From: Actinomyces succiniciruminis
GTDB taxonomy: Bacteria > Actinomycetota > Actinomycetes > Actinomycetales > Actinomycetaceae
DNA length: 64,000 bases
Direction of reading: 5' to 3'
NCBI RefSeq assembly: GCF_900002405.1
Contig: NZ_LK995535.1
Span: 11,056-75,055, forward strand
A program made the position numbers and the translations under genes. How positions within the stretch are numbered: the first letter of the stretch is position 1; every line of letters begins with the position of its first letter. The notes below the pieces were generated by a model. It saw only the letters and a program-made list of their open reading frames with translations. It was not told the DNA's origin and made no database searches. This document shows, one piece after another, positions 20,751 to 33,917 of this stretch.

Positions 20751-21862
20751 TCCCTCCCCAGGTCCCGGTGCTGCACGGCGACCTTGAATCCCGCGGCCCG
20801 CAGGCCGGCGCCGATCCGCTCGGCGGTCGCAACCGAGCGGTGCTTGCCGCCGGTACAGCCGACCGCGATGGTGACATTCGGTTTGAGCTCGTCCACGTAA
20901 CGGGGCAGCGCCGGGATCAGCAGGTTCACGTATCCGTCCACGAAGGCGGCCGCGCCATCCTGCTGGAACACGTACTCGGCCACCGGCGCGTCCCGCCCGG
21001 TCAGATGCCGCAGTTCCGAAACCCAGTAGGGGTTCGGGATGAAGCGCACGTCCAGGACGTGGTCGGCGTCCATCGGCAGCCCGTACTTGAAGCCGAAGGA
21101 CATGACCGTCACCCGCAGGCCCAGGTCGGACTCGTGGGCGACCAGTTCCCGGATCCGGCGGGCCAGGTCGTGCACCGAGTAGTCGGAGGTGTTGATGACC
21201 TCGTCGGCGGTGCCCTTCAGGCCGGCCAGCAGGGTGCGCTCGTGCTCGATGCCGTCCAGGATGGAGCCGGTGCCCTGCAGGGGGTGGGGGCGGCGGGAGG
21301 ACTCGAAGCGGCGGATGAGCGCGGCATCGGAGGCATCCAGGAAGATCAGGCGCACGTCCACGCCGGCGTCGCGCAGCTGCCCCAGGTACTTCATGAAGGA
21401 GGCGAAGAACTCGCGGCTGCGCACATCGACGACCGCGGCCAGCCGGTGCACGCCCGCCCCGACCGTCGTCATCATGCCCGCGAGCGCCGGCAGCAGCTGT
21501 GGTGGCAGGTTGTCCACCACGTACCAGTCGAGGTCCTCCAGGGCGTTGGCGGCCCGGGAGCGGCCCGCGCCGGACATGCCGGTGACGATGATCATCTCCG
21601 GCCGCTTGGCCGGCGGCACCGGCGGGGCCGCCTCATCGATGGCTGGGATGCCGCGCGGGACCGTGTCCTTGGCCGGATCGCGGGGGGCGGGGGCGTCCGC
21701 CGCTGGGGTGGCGAGGTGGCGCACCGGCTTGCGCGGGGGGAGTCCCGGCGGCGGCGGGGCGGCGGGGGCGGGCCCGGCGACGGGTACCGACGGGGGGATC
21801 CGGTCGGGGCCGGCATCCGGCGCCGGCGGGCGGCCGGGGTCGGTTCGGTCCTGTGCGTCCAT
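20747..21862 (-). CDS. rapZ: RapZ-family nucleotide-binding protein
   Basis: The 371-aa protein has a Walker A motif MIIVTGMSGAGRSRAANALED near residue 90, then WYVVDNLPP, LIFLDASDAALIRRFESSRRPHPL, FGFKYGLPMDADHVLDVRFIPNP and the C-terminal GCTGGKHRSVATAERI. In E. coli RapZ guides decay of a small RNA controlling glucosamine-6-phosphate synthase; actinobacterial homologues bind nucleotides but the role is less clear. The first ~88 residues are a proline-rich low-complexity extension. A CATGCT box lies six bases before the ATG. Confidence 0.92.
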   Translation of the reverse strand: MDAQDRTDPGRPPAPDAGPDRIPPSVPVAGPAPAAPPPPGLPPRKPVRHLATPAADAPAPRDPAKDTVPRGIPAIDEAAPPVPPAKRPEMIIVTGMSGAGRSRAANALEDLDWYVVDNLPPQLLPALAGMMTTVGAGVHRLAAVVDVRSREFFASFMKYLGQLRDAGVDVRLIFLDASDAALIRRFESSRRPHPLQGTGSILDGIEHERTLLAGLKGTADEVINTSDYSVHDLARRIRELVAHESDLGLRVTVMSFGFKYGLPMDADHVLDVRFIPNPYWVSELRHLTGRDAPVAEYVFQQDGAAAFVDGYVNLLIPALPRYVDELKPNVTIAVGCTGGKHRSVATAERIGAGLRAAGFKVAVQHRDLGRE

Positions 21863-21993
21863 GCCCCCAGCATGGCACAACCGGCTGTGCCGGGCTCGCG
21901 TAGTTTCGGTAGCGTGGCCGTAGCAGTCGGCACGCGGCTGCCGTGCCACCCGGGCGCGAAGGCGCACCGCGCACAATCGACTTGGAGGCGACC

Positions 21994-23241
21994 GTGACCG
22001 CATCCCCATCCCCCTCCCCCGCCGCCATGGGCATCGGCACCCCGGGAACGCCCTCGGCCACGAAGGTGGCGCTGCTCGGCTCTGGAGAACTCGGCAAGGA
22101 GGTGGCGATCGCGCTGATGCGCCTGGGCGTGGAGGTCACCGCGATCGACCGCTACGCGGGCGCCCCCGCCCAGCAGGTCGCCCAGCACGCCCTGACCGTG
22201 GACATGTCCGATCCGGCGGCGCTGACCGCGGCGATCGCGGCGTCCGGGGCACGGATCGTGGTGCCGGAGATCGAGGCGCTGGCCACCGACGCCCTGGTGG
22301 CGTTGGAGGAGGCCGGCGCGGTGCGGGTGGTGCCGACCGCGCGTGCCGCGCGCCTGACCATGGACCGGGAGGGGATCCGCCGCCTGGCCGCGGAGACGCT
22401 CGGCCTGCCCACCAGCCCCTATGCCTTCGCCTCCTCTTCGGCCGAGCTGGCCGTCGCCGCCGAGCGCATCGGCTACCCCTGCATCGTCAAGCCGGTCATG
22501 TCCTCCTCCGGGCATGGCCAGTCCGTGCTGCGCGGACGCGACGACGTGGCGGTCGCCTGGCGGCTGGCGGCCGCGGAGGGCCGGGTGGACCGGGGCCGGG
22601 TGATCGTGGAGGGCTTTGTGAACTTCGATGCGGAGATCACGCTGCTGACGGTCCGCTCCCGCGACCCGCGCACCGGCCAGACCGTCACCTCGTTCTGCGA
22701 GCCGGTCGGGCACCGGCAGGTCGAGGGCGACTACGTGGAGTCCTGGCAGCCGCACCCGCTTCCAGAGGCGGCGCTGCGCCGCGCGCAGGAGGTGGCCGCG
22801 GCGGTGACGGGCGCGCTGGGCGGCTGGGGCCTGTTCGGGGTGGAGCTGTTCGTCTGCGGCCAGGAGGTGCTCTTCTCGGAGGTCTCCCCCCGCCCGCACG
22901 ACACCGGCATGGTGACCCTGGCGAGCCAGCGCCTGAGCGAGTTCGAGCTGCACGCCCGCGCCCTGCTGGGCCTGCCGGTGGACACCGCACTGCGCTCCCC
23001 CGGCGCCTCCGCCGTGGTTAAGTCGCCCGTCGAGTCCGGGCCCGGCGCCGGGGTCACCTACCGGGGCGTCGCCGAGGCGCTGGCGGTGCCGGGCAGCGAC
23101 GTGCGCCTGTTCGGCAAGCCCGACGCGCACCCGGGACGCCGCATGGGCGTGGCCGTGGCGGCGGCCGACGACGTCGACTCGGCCCGCCGCCGGGCGCGGG
23201 AGGCGGCCGGAGCCATCACCGTGACGCGTCCCGAGGGCTAG
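21994..23241 (+). CDS. purT: Formate-dependent phosphoribosylglycinamide formyltransferase
   Basis: The 415-aa ATP-grasp protein shows [105 protein letters not shown] and LFGKPDA. These phrases are diagnostic of PurT. It formylates GAR with formate and ATP in purine synthesis, independent of folate. GGAGG lies seven bases before the GTG at 21994. It is divergent from rapZ and convergent with the DUF817 gene, so it is a single-gene unit placed inside the uvrC-rapZ interval. Confidence 0.95.
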   Translation: MTASPSPSPAAMGIGTPGTPSATKVALLGSGELGKEVAIALMRLGVEVTAIDRYAGAPAQQVAQHALTVDMSDPAALTAAIAASGARIVVPEIEALATDALVALEEAGAVRVVPTARAARLTMDREGIRRLAAETLGLPTSPYAFASSSAELAVAAERIGYPCIVKPVMSSSGHGQSVLRGRDDVAVAWRLAAAEGRVDRGRVIVEGFVNFDAEITLLTVRSRDPRTGQTVTSFCEPVGHRQVEGDYVESWQPHPLPEAALRRAQEVAAAVTGALGGWGLFGVELFVCGQEVLFSEVSPRPHDTGMVTLASQRLSEFELHARALLGLPVDTALRSPGASAVVKSPVESGPGAGVTYRGVAEALAVPGSDVRLFGKPDAHPGRRMGVAVAAADDVDSARRRAREAAGAITVTRPEG

Positions 23242-23253
23242 TCATCGAGGCGG

Positions 23254-24114
23254 TCAGCGAGCTCGGCGCCGGCGCCTGGGCGGGGTGACCCGCGCCTCGC
23301 CGTCGCCGTAGCGCACGCCCTCCTCCGCCTTGACGGCGGCCACCAGCACGAAGCTGAGGGTGACCAGCAGTGCCCAGCTGCCGAGCTTGCCCACGTGTAC
23401 CAGGTGCCACCCGGCCTGCTGATCGGGGTAGCGCCAGGCGTTGAGGAACGTGCCGATGTTCTCCGCCAGCCATAGGAAGACCCCGATGAGCACGAACGAC
23501 ACGGCGGTCGGCATGCGGTAGCGGTCGCCGCCCACGGTGAAGTGCGCCGCGGAGCCCCACAGGGCCAGGATGAAGCCGACCGCCACCGCCCAGCGCAGAT
23601 CCCAGATGAAGTGGTGGGTGTAGAAGTTCGCGTAGGCGGCCACCGCCAGGGCCGTGACCGGCCCGCGGCGGAAGTCGGAGATGCGCAGGTCGAAGCGCCG
23701 AAAGGCCTGACAAAGATAGGAGCCGACCGAGGCGTACATGAAGCCCGAGAAGATCGGCACCCCGCCCAGGCGCACCACGCCGGCGTCCGGATAGGTCCAG
23801 GAGCCTACACGCACCTTGAAGACCTCCAGTGCCAGGCCGATCAGGTGGAAGGCACAGATCACCGCCAGCTCGCGTCGAGTCTCCAGGCGCAACACCACGA
23901 AGGCGATCTGCACCACCACCACGTAGATGAGCAGCGCGTCGTAGCGGGCGAGCGGCATGTCGAACCGGTTCCAGACGAGCACGGAGACCGCCATGCCGGC
24001 GAACACGGCGATCGGGAAGGCGCAGCAGGCCAGCTGGATGGCGGTGAACTGGACCAGGCGCAGCGGCAGCAGCCGCAGCCGGCTCAGCGGGGCGCGTTCT
24101 TCGGGCATCGGCAC
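23254..24114 (-). CDS. DUF817 integral membrane protein
   Basis: The 286-aa protein has about eight hydrophobic segments and the conserved features of DUF817/YoaT-type proteins: LVQFTAIQLACCAFP at the N-terminus, LEVFKVRVGSWTYP, GVPIFSGFMYASVGSYLCQ, YTHHFIWDLRW and AENIGTFLNAWRYP. The biochemical role is not known. The C-terminus is Arg-rich and cytoplasmic. It ends 12 bp from the purT stop (convergent) and is unrelated in strand or spacing to a clear operon partner. Confidence 0.85.
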   Translation of the reverse strand: MPMPEERAPLSRLRLLPLRLVQFTAIQLACCAFPIAVFAGMAVSVLVWNRFDMPLARYDALLIYVVVVQIAFVVLRLETRRELAVICAFHLIGLALEVFKVRVGSWTYPDAGVVRLGGVPIFSGFMYASVGSYLCQAFRRFDLRISDFRRGPVTALAVAAYANFYTHHFIWDLRWAVAVGFILALWGSAAHFTVGGDRYRMPTAVSFVLIGVFLWLAENIGTFLNAWRYPDQQAGWHLVHVGKLGSWALLVTLSFVLVAAVKAEEGVRYGDGEARVTPPRRRRRAR

Positions 24115-24179
24115 AGACTACCCAGTGCCCGGTGCGCCCGCCGTGAGCCGGCTGCGGCCGTCGGTTACCGCGTAGCCGG

Positions 24180-25649
<1,470 letters not shown>

Positions 25650-25719
25650 TCAGGTTCGGAATCGATTCTGCCCGTCCCGCGCCGGAACCGGATGCGCCGG
25701 CGCGGGACGGGGATGGGGA

Positions 25720-27732
<2,013 letters not shown>

Positions 27733-27802
27733 TCAGGGAACAGCTTAGAAGGTACCGGGGGTGCGGCGGCATAGCCTCCGAGGGTGCCCTTAGTCACACC
27801 AC

Positions 27803-28660
27803 CTATTCGGGTTGGAGGGGTTCCCGGTCGATGCCGGACTCCAGCCGGGCCACGTGCATGGTCAGGTAGGCGGTCTCGTCGTCCTGCACCGTGATTCCCA
27901 GACGCATCTCCAACAGTTCCTTCACCCGCACCGCCACCCGGTAGGCCCGCGGATAGCGCAGCCGCAGGGACTCGGCGATCGCAGTTCCCGTACCGTCTGC
28001 CACCTGCTCGTCGGTGCGGGCACGCACCAGGAAGTAGCGCAAGTGCACCGCGAAGCGGGCGGCGTCGATGGAGTCGGCGCGGAAGTCGCGGCCGTAGGCG
28101 GCCTTGAGCACATCCATGACCTGGCCGATCAGCTTCGACTGGCGCGTCGCCTCCCGGGTTGAGGGGGCGCCCACGGCGGCGGCGAACAGGTGCAGGGCCA
28201 GGGCGACGGCCTCCCCGTCGGGCAGTTGCACCTCCTGGGCGCGGTTGAGCTCGGCGACCATGCGCTCCGCGAGCCGCAGCTCCTCCGGGTGCAGGTGGGC
28301 GGCCTCGGCGCGCAGCGGATAGTCCATGACGATGCCCGCGGCCGCCCGCTCCATGGCCTGATTGACGTGATCGACGACCGCCACGACCGTGGAGGAGGGC
28401 ACGGTGGTGCCCAGCTCCCGGGCGGCCGCACGGAAGGTGCGCTCGATCAGGGCGATGCGCTCCAGCGGGATCGCGGCCATCACCTCGCCGACGCTCTCGG
28501 CGTTCTGCGCCAGCACGTAGCGGCGCGCCACCCGGGAGGTGTCGACCTCCTGGCCCGGTTTGTGCTGGAAGCCGAGGCCGCGGCCGGTCAGGATCGTCTC
28601 GCGTCCCAGCTCGTCACGCGCCAGGATCACGTTGTTGTTGAACACCCGCAGGATCTCCAC
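27803..28660 (-). CDS. bglG: BglG-family transcription antiterminator
   Basis: The 285-aa protein has an N-terminal RNA-binding CAT domain (ILRVFNNNVILARDELGRETILTGRGLGFQ) and two PTS regulation domains. All four conserved His can be seen: DHVNQAM and HLHPEELRL in PRD1, FAVHLRYFLVRA and YLTMHVARLES in PRD2. It binds the RAT site at 27686-27713 and is phosphorylated by BglP (off) and HPr (on). The GTG at 28660 gives the normal family length. It starts 13 bases after the uvrC stop, so uvrC read-through may provide basal expression. Confidence 0.93.
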   Translation of the reverse strand: MEILRVFNNNVILARDELGRETILTGRGLGFQHKPGQEVDTSRVARRYVLAQNAESVGEVMAAIPLERIALIERTFRAAARELGTTVPSSTVVAVVDHVNQAMERAAAGIVMDYPLRAEAAHLHPEELRLAERMVAELNRAQEVQLPDGEAVALALHLFAAAVGAPSTREATRQSKLIGQVMDVLKAAYGRDFRADSIDAARFAVHLRYFLVRARTDEQVADGTGTAIAESLRLRYPRAYRVAVRVKELLEMRLGITVQDDETAYLTMHVARLESGIDREPLQPE

Positions 28661-28673
28661 CTGTGGGATTGTG

Positions 28674-30974
28674 TCACCGATCCGATGACGCCGCAGCGGG
28701 GTCCGTCTCCGCCTCCGTCCCGGTAGCCGCCCCGGCCTGTGCCCCGGCGAGGTGCTGCTGAATGGTGGCGGCCAGGGTTGGGCCAATGCCCTTGACGGCG
28801 GCGATCTGCTCGGCGGATGCCGCCCGGATGCGCTTGACGGAGCCGAACTCCTTCAGCAGCGCCGCCTGCCTGGCGGGGCCGAGGCCGGGGACGGTGTCGA
28901 GCACGGAGCGGGTCATGCCCGCCGAACGCTTCTTACGGTGATGGGTGATCGCGAAGCGGTGGGACTCGTCGCGCAGGTACTGCAGCAGGTACAGGGCCGG
29001 CGAGGTGCGTGGCAGCACGATCGGGAACTCCTCCCCCGGCACCCACACCTCCTCCAGCCGCTTGGCCAGGCCCACCAGCGGCACGTCCACGCCGAGTTCG
29101 TCGAGGACCGCCCGGGCGGCATTGACCTGCGGCAGGCCGCCGTCGACGACGACGAGCCCGGGCGTGTAGGAGAAGCGCCGGGGACGGCCGGTGTCGGGGT
29201 CGACCGGACCGGAAACGGGCACTGCGGTGTCGCCGGCCCCGGCAGCCGTCGCGCCGCCGGCGGCGCCCGCGGGCTTGCCACCGGGGGCGTCCGCCACGAC
29301 GTCGTCGGCCGTCTCCTCCACGTACTCCCCGCCGACGTCGGCGGGGACGGAGCCGGACACCGGGCCGGGGCGGTTCTGCTCGGCCAGCAGCCGCTTGAAG
29401 CGACGGGTGAGTACCTCGTGCATGGCGGCGGTGTCGTCGGCGGTGCCGGTGCCGTCCTCGCCGCGGATGATGAAGCGCCGGTAGTCGGATTTCTTGGGGG
29501 CGCCGTCCTCGAAGACCACCATGGAGCCGACCTGGTAGGTGCCCTGCGTGTGGGAGATGTCGTAGCACTCCACCCGCAGCGGCGCCTCGGGCAGGTCCAG
29601 GGCCTCGGCCAGCTCCTCCAGCGCCTGGGAGCGCTGGGTGAGGTCGCCGGCGCGGCGGGTCTTGTGCTGGCGCAGCGCCTCCTCGGCGTTCTTGCGCACG
29701 TTGTCCATGAGGGCGGCCTTGTCCCCGCGCAGGGGCACGCGCAGCTCCACCCGGGCGCCGCGCAGGCCGGTCAGCCAGTCGCGTACGGCCCCGGCGTCGG
29801 ACGGCAGGGCGGGCACCAGGATCTCCCGCGGGACGGCGGTGGTGGCGGTGTGGGTGACGTCGTCGACGCTGGTGGCGCCGCGCTCGCGGCGTCCGGTGCG
29901 ATTGCCGTTCTCGGGGGCGGTGCGCTCCAGCGGGGCGGCGGGGGCACGACCGCCGACACCGAGGGAGGTGGTCGGCCCGGAGCGGGCGGGCGCGCCGACG
30001 GCGGTGCCCGCGGGGGCGGCGGCGTCGGCCGGGTCGAGCAGATCGGAGTAGACCTGCTGGAGGAGCCGCTCGATGAGTTCGGCGTCGGTGGCGTCCTCGA
30101 CCAGGTCGATCACCCAGCCGCGCTGGCCGCGCACCCGCCCGCCGCGCACGTGGAAGACCTGGACGGCGGCGGTGAGCTCGTCCCGGGCCAGCGCGAAAAC
30201 GTCCACGTCGGTGGCCTCCGGCAGCACCACCGCGTTCTGCTCGATGACCTTGCGCAGAGCCTCGGCGTCGTCACGCAGGCGGGCCGCCTTCTCGAAGTCG
30301 AGCGCCTGCGCGGCGGCCCGCATCTGTGCCTCGACCTCGCGCAGGTAGGGGCCGGTGCGCCCGGCCATGAAGGCGCAGAAGTCCTCGGCCAGGGCCCGGT
30401 GGTCGGCGGGGCCGATGCGGCCCACGCAGGGGGCGGAGCACTTGTCGATGTAGCCCAGCAGGCAGGGGCGCCCGGAGGCGTGCGCGCGCTTGAACACGCC
30501 GGCCGAGCAGGAGCGGATGGGAAACACGCGCAGCAGTTGATCGAGGGTCTCGCGGATGGACCACACCTGCACGAAGGGCCCGAAGTAGCGCACACCGGGA
30601 CGCCGGGCGCCGCGGACGATCTGCGCGCGGGGGAAGGTCTCCTGCATGGTGACCGCCAGGTACGGGTAGGACTTGTCATCCTTGTACTTGACGTTGAAAC
30701 GCGGGTTGAACTCCTTGATCCAGGAGTACTCCAGGGCGAGGGACTCGACCTCGGTGGAAACCACCGTCCACTCCACCGCGCAGGCGGTGGTGACCATCTT
30801 CTGGGTGCGCGGGTGCAGTGCACTCAGATCCTGGAAGTAGTTGCTCAACCGCTGGCGCAGGTTCTTGGCCTTGCCGACGTAGATGACGCGTCCCTCGGCG
30901 TCCAGGAACCGATACACGCCCGGCGAGGTCGGGATATCGCCGGGGGCAGGACGGTATGTCGACGGGTCGGCCAT
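28674..30974 (-). CDS. uvrC: Excinuclease ABC subunit C, with two low-complexity insertions
   Basis: The 766-aa protein has the GIY-YIG nuclease ([27 protein letters not shown]), Cys-rich region ([17 protein letters not shown]), UVR motif ([20 protein letters not shown]), the RNase H-like endonuclease domain ([24 protein letters not shown]) and C-terminal helix-hairpin-helix repeats. It makes both incisions in nucleotide excision repair. It is about 130 residues longer than usual because of two Ala/Gly/Pro-rich insertions, near residues 316-378 and 535-598, both between recognised domains or in surface loops. bglG follows closely downstream. Confidence 0.96.
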   Translation of the reverse strand: MADPSTYRPAPGDIPTSPGVYRFLDAEGRVIYVGKAKNLRQRLSNYFQDLSALHPRTQKMVTTACAVEWTVVSTEVESLALEYSWIKEFNPRFNVKYKDDKSYPYLAVTMQETFPRAQIVRGARRPGVRYFGPFVQVWSIRETLDQLLRVFPIRSCSAGVFKRAHASGRPCLLGYIDKCSAPCVGRIGPADHRALAEDFCAFMAGRTGPYLREVEAQMRAAAQALDFEKAARLRDDAEALRKVIEQNAVVLPEATDVDVFALARDELTAAVQVFHVRGGRVRGQRGWVIDLVEDATDAELIERLLQQVYSDLLDPADAAAPAGTAVGAPARSGPTTSLGVGGRAPAAPLERTAPENGNRTGRRERGATSVDDVTHTATTAVPREILVPALPSDAGAVRDWLTGLRGARVELRVPLRGDKAALMDNVRKNAEEALRQHKTRRAGDLTQRSQALEELAEALDLPEAPLRVECYDISHTQGTYQVGSMVVFEDGAPKKSDYRRFIIRGEDGTGTADDTAAMHEVLTRRFKRLLAEQNRPGPVSGSVPADVGGEYVEETADDVVADAPGGKPAGAAGGATAAGAGDTAVPVSGPVDPDTGRPRRFSYTPGLVVVDGGLPQVNAARAVLDELGVDVPLVGLAKRLEEVWVPGEEFPIVLPRTSPALYLLQYLRDESHRFAITHHRKKRSAGMTRSVLDTVPGLGPARQAALLKEFGSVKRIRAASAEQIAAVKGIGPTLAATIQQHLAGAQAGAATGTEAETDPAAASSDR

Positions 30975-30983
30975 GGCAGGAGA

Positions 30984-32177
30984 TTATGCGCCCGCGTCGC
31001 CACCCGCCATCGCGGCCAGGACACCGGCGCAGGCGGCCGTCCCGATTCCCGCCGCAAGCACGCCCCACCCCGGGCCGAGCGAGCCCAGCAGGGCGCCGAG
31101 GCCGCTCCCCAGGGGCGCGCCCGCAAACACGATGGAGCGGTACAGGGTGGTGATGCCGTGCAGTCCCGGGCCGCGCGCGGAGCGAAGCAGCGCGCTGGAG
31201 GTGCCCGAGTTCCAGCCGCCCAGCCCGATTCCATACAGCCCGGTACAGACGAGCAGCAGCGGAACGAGACGCGTCGTGGACATCGCGATCATCGCCATGC
31301 CGCTGAGCGCGCCGGCGAAGGCGGCGATCCGCCAACTGGGCACACGTGCGACGATCGCCAGGTACGCGGCATTGGCCAGCACCACGCCGACCGAGACGAT
31401 GGAGGAATTCGCGCCGTAGACCTGCGGCGGCATCTGCACAATCTTCAACAGGTACAACGGAATCACCGCGGAGTAGCAGCCGGCGAACACGTTCGAGAGA
31501 AAACCACTGATACTGAGCGCCAACGCCAGGCGATTGGCACGCAACAGCCTCCAGGAGGACTCCACTTCCCGCGCGTCGGTCCGTTCCGGGCGCCTCACGC
31601 CCGCGATACGCAATGCACATGCGAGCGCGACGACCGCGAAGACGATCGCGGCGAACAGTGGCGATACCCGGGACCAGGCGAACAGCGTGCCGGCCAGCGC
31701 CGGCCCCGCGATCCCGCCGAGGCTTTGGCCGGTGGACAGTACGCCGTTGGTCCGCTCAATCGCGGCGGCTCTGGAGCTTTCAACAATCAGGATATTGACC
31801 GCGTTGTCGACGAACGGACGGGCGATTCCGAAGCCCGTTGAGAATACCCAGTACACCCAGGTGGCCCGCGCTCCCACCGCCACCGGGATGAGCGCCGCGT
31901 ACAGGAGAGTATTCGTGAAGATGCCGCACAGTGCAGCGCCTCTGGCACCGTAGCGGTCCGCGACCCGGGCAACGGTGGGCCCCATCAGCACCGTGGGGAG
32001 TACCGCCCCGGCTCCGATCAGCGCCGTCGTGATCGCGTTTCCTCCCGCGGAGACCGCCAGCAGCATCAACGCTGTTGCACGCAGGCTGAACTCCAGGCGC
32101 GAGATGGTGCCCAGCGCGACGACCGGCACGGCCTGTCTGCTTATGGCGGGGGCGGATGGTTGAGATTCGGGCGGCAC
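30984..32177 (-). CDS. MFS transporter, probable efflux type
   Basis: The 397-aa protein has about 12 hydrophobic helices, the MFS motif as GPTVARVADRYGARGAALCGI, and a second-half equivalent around FAGALSGMAMIAM. It resembles the MFS_1 drug-efflux group, and the substrate is unknown. The codons are somewhat more A/T-tolerant than those of neighbours. The GTG start is seven bases after TAGGGT. Immediately upstream of that box lie three near-palindromic 12-bp sites every 22 bp (32199-32263), the best candidate operators in the window. The uvrC start lies only 9 bp beyond its stop. Confidence 0.85.
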   Translation of the reverse strand: MPPESQPSAPAISRQAVPVVALGTISRLEFSLRATALMLLAVSAGGNAITTALIGAGAVLPTVLMGPTVARVADRYGARGAALCGIFTNTLLYAALIPVAVGARATWVYWVFSTGFGIARPFVDNAVNILIVESSRAAAIERTNGVLSTGQSLGGIAGPALAGTLFAWSRVSPLFAAIVFAVVALACALRIAGVRRPERTDAREVESSWRLLRANRLALALSISGFLSNVFAGCYSAVIPLYLLKIVQMPPQVYGANSSIVSVGVVLANAAYLAIVARVPSWRIAAFAGALSGMAMIAMSTTRLVPLLLVCTGLYGIGLGGWNSGTSSALLRSARGPGLHGITTLYRSIVFAGAPLGSGLGALLGSLGPGWGVLAAGIGTAACAGVLAAMAGGDAGA

Positions 32178-32184
32178 GGCGGGA

Positions 32185-32190
32185 ACCCTA
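32185..32190 (-). promoter_or_regulatory. -10 box of the second MFS gene (leaderless, 7-base spacing)
   Basis: TAGGGT, seven bases before the GTG at 32177. The first array-D2 site begins 12 bp further upstream, in the -35 region. Confidence 0.6.
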
Positions 32191-32198
32191 TCGCCGTA

Positions 32199-32263
32199 TC
32201 AACCGACCTCGGTGGTCATTACGACCGACCTCGGCGGTTATTTCTACCGGTCTCGGTGAGTCC
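32199..32263. repeat. Array D2: three ACCGAnnTCGGT-like sites every 22 bp
   Basis: Sites start at 32202 (ACCGACCTCGGT), 32224 (ACCGACCTCGGC) and 32246 (ACCGGTCTCGGT), exactly 22 bp apart. The same motif and spacer (GGTTATTTCT here, GGTTATATCT there) form array D1 at 1042-1108. D2 lies in the divergent gap between the MFS gene and the HAD phosphatase and covers the MFS -35 region, so it may bind a repressor or activator cooperatively. Confidence 0.82.
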
Positions 32264-32354
32264 TGGCCGGCGGCAGGGACGTCACCTATGCTGTGAGCGC
32301 CGCCTCAACCGCGGCAGGCCTCCACCCACGCGTCAAGGCAGCCCAGGAGTTTTC

Positions 32355-33197
32355 GTGTCTGTTCCACCACCCCCGGCCCGGCGTCCGGATCACCTGCGGG
32401 CGGTGGCGGTGGATATGGACGGCACCTTCCTGCGCACCGGCTCCACTTACGACCGGGGCCGCTTCGCACCGCTGCGCCGCCGGATGCGCGAGGCCGGGGT
32501 GCGCTTCGTGGTCGCCTCCGGCAATCAGGAGGCGCAGCTGCTCGGCTTCTTCCCGGCCGCGGAGGGCCCGGCTCCCGATGGCGTGGTCTCCGACAACGGG
32601 GCGATCGTCCTGGCCGACGGCGTCCGGCTGCTGGAGACGCACGTGCCCATGGACGCGCTGGCGCGGGTGCTGGCGGTGCTCGACGGCGACGCCGGGCTGA
32701 CCTTCATCGCCTCCGGCCCGGACGGCGCCTACCTGCGCGAGTCGGAGACGCCCGAGATGCGGGAGCTGCTGACCTTCTACCACCCCCGGTACCAGTACGT
32801 CGCCCGCACCGCCGACATTAACGGTCACCGCGTGTCCAAGATCGCGCTGGTGGACGAGCACGGCTTCACGCAGACGTTCCTGGACCGGTTGTCCGAGGCG
32901 CTGGACGGCGCGATGGTGCCGGTGGTCTCGGGACACGACAGCGTGGACCTGATCGTGCCCGGGCGGCACAAGGCCTCGGGGCTGGGCGTGCTGCTGGACC
33001 ACTGGGGCCTGGTGCCGGGGCAGGTGGCGGCCTTCGGGGACTCCGGGAACGATGCGGAGATGCTGGCTCGCGCGGGCTACGGGATTGCGATGGCCAACGC
33101 CTCTGCCGCCGCCCGTGACGCCGCCGACTTCATCGCGCCCGCCAATGATGACGACGGCGTGCTGCAAGTACTGGAGGGCTGGTTCCCGGCGGACTGA
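32355..33197 (+). CDS. Cof-type HAD phosphatase
   Basis: The 280-aa protein has the HAD motif I VAVDMDGTFLRTG (nucleophile D20, D22), VVASGN (motif II-like), KIALVDEHG/HKASGLGVLL (motif III Lys region) and motif IV AAFGDSGNDAEMLARAGYGIAMANA. The large C2-type cap places it in the Cof/YidA subfamily, which dephosphorylates sugar phosphates or flavin-type substrates. The GTG at 32355 has AGGAG eight bases upstream. Longer in-frame extension into array D2 is not conserved. Confidence 0.9.
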   Translation: MSVPPPPARRPDHLRAVAVDMDGTFLRTGSTYDRGRFAPLRRRMREAGVRFVVASGNQEAQLLGFFPAAEGPAPDGVVSDNGAIVLADGVRLLETHVPMDALARVLAVLDGDAGLTFIASGPDGAYLRESETPEMRELLTFYHPRYQYVARTADINGHRVSKIALVDEHGFTQTFLDRLSEALDGAMVPVVSGHDSVDLIVPGRHKASGLGVLLDHWGLVPGQVAAFGDSGNDAEMLARAGYGIAMANASAAARDAADFIAPANDDDGVLQVLEGWFPAD

Positions 33198-33221
33198 GCA
33201 CGGGAAGAGCGAAGGCGATGG

Positions 33222-33293
33222 TGGGCGATACTGGGATCGAACCAGTGACCTCTTCCGTGTCAGGGAAGCGCGCTCCCGCTGCGCCAATCGCCC
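33222..33293 (-). tRNA. tRNA-Val (GAC)
   Basis: Minus strand cloverleaf: acceptor GGGCGAT/ATCGCCC with discriminator A, anticodon stem CTTCC/GGAAG around loop CTGACAC giving GAC, and T-arm CTGGTTCGATCCCAG. It is the first of three tandem minus-strand tRNA genes. Confidence 0.95.
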
Positions 33294-33294
33294 G

Positions 33295-33365
33295 AGGTGG
33301 GTACCGGATTCGAACCGGTGTAAACGGCTTTGCAGGCCGGTGCCTAACCTCTCGGCCAACCCACC
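33295..33365 (-). tRNA. tRNA-Cys (GCA)
   Basis: Minus strand cloverleaf: acceptor GGTGGGT/ACCCACC with discriminator T (usual for Cys), anticodon loop CTGCAAA giving GCA, and T-arm ACCGGTTCGAATCCGGT. It is one base from the tRNA-Val gene. Confidence 0.95.
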
Positions 33366-33397
33366 AATGAGAGGCTGGGAGGACCCCCGCTCCTCGG

Positions 33398-33470
33398 AGC
33401 GGATGACGGGACTCGAACCCGCGACCCTCACCTTGGCAAGGTGATGCTCTACCAACTGAGCCACATCCGC
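33398..33470 (-). tRNA. tRNA-Gly (GCC)
   Basis: Minus strand cloverleaf: acceptor GCGGATG/CATCCGC with discriminator T, anticodon stem TCACC/GGTGA around TTGCCAA giving GCC, and T-arm CGGGTTCGAGTCCCG. It is the probable first gene of the Gly-Cys-Val transcript. Confidence 0.95.
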
Positions 33471-33624
33471 ATGTTCAACGCCTTGGGGCCCATGCGTTCC
33501 CCTGAGCGCTGCTGAACCATACCATCCAGCCGGGGCCGGGTGGCAAATGCACGGGCGGTGATCCACCTCACCGGTCCTCCGTTTGCCGCGGGGGCCCCGG
33601 TCCCGCTAGTGTCTGCACCGCACC

Positions 33625-33697
33625 GGGCGATTGGCTCAGGGGTTAGAGCGCCTCGTTCACACCGAGGAGGTCACTGGTTCGATTCCAGTATCGCCCA
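33625..33697 (+). tRNA. tRNA-Val (CAC)
   Basis: Plus strand cloverleaf: acceptor GGGCGAT/ATCGCCC with discriminator A, anticodon stem CCTCG/CGAGG around TTCACAC giving CAC, and T-arm CTGGTTCGATTCCAG. It is divergent from the tRNA-Gly/Cys/Val set, and its acceptor stem is identical to that of the GAC isoacceptor. Confidence 0.95.
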
Positions 33698-33708
33698 CCG
33701 GAAGCATG

Positions 33709-33740
33709 TGAGGCCCCGGACCAAGCGGTCCGGGGCCTCA
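33709..33740 (+). terminator. Hairpin terminator after tRNA-Val(CAC)
   Basis: Perfect 14-bp stem (33709-33722 with 33727-33740) and AAGC loop, 12 bases beyond the tRNA, with no clear U-tract. Confidence 0.75.
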
Positions 33741-33917
33741 CTCGTGTGCAGGCTCAGGAGCTGCGGGTTATCGGCGCGAGTGCGTGCGGTTCGGGGGCGT
33801 AGTGAGTTCGTCGGCGCGAATGTGTTGCTCGAGACCGGTGTTGTGGCCTCTGCCGGCTGGTTCGTTCGGCCTGACCTTTGTGTAGGTGGCAGTGTCCGGC
33901 GCCGGGGCCGGGGCGGC

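Noticed and set aside
28752-31841. A 1029-aa open frame on the plus strand opposite uvrC and the second MFS gene
   Set aside because: Composition is a His/Gly/Val-rich shadow typical of antisense frames in GC-rich genes. The opposite strand encodes clear UvrC and MFS motifs.
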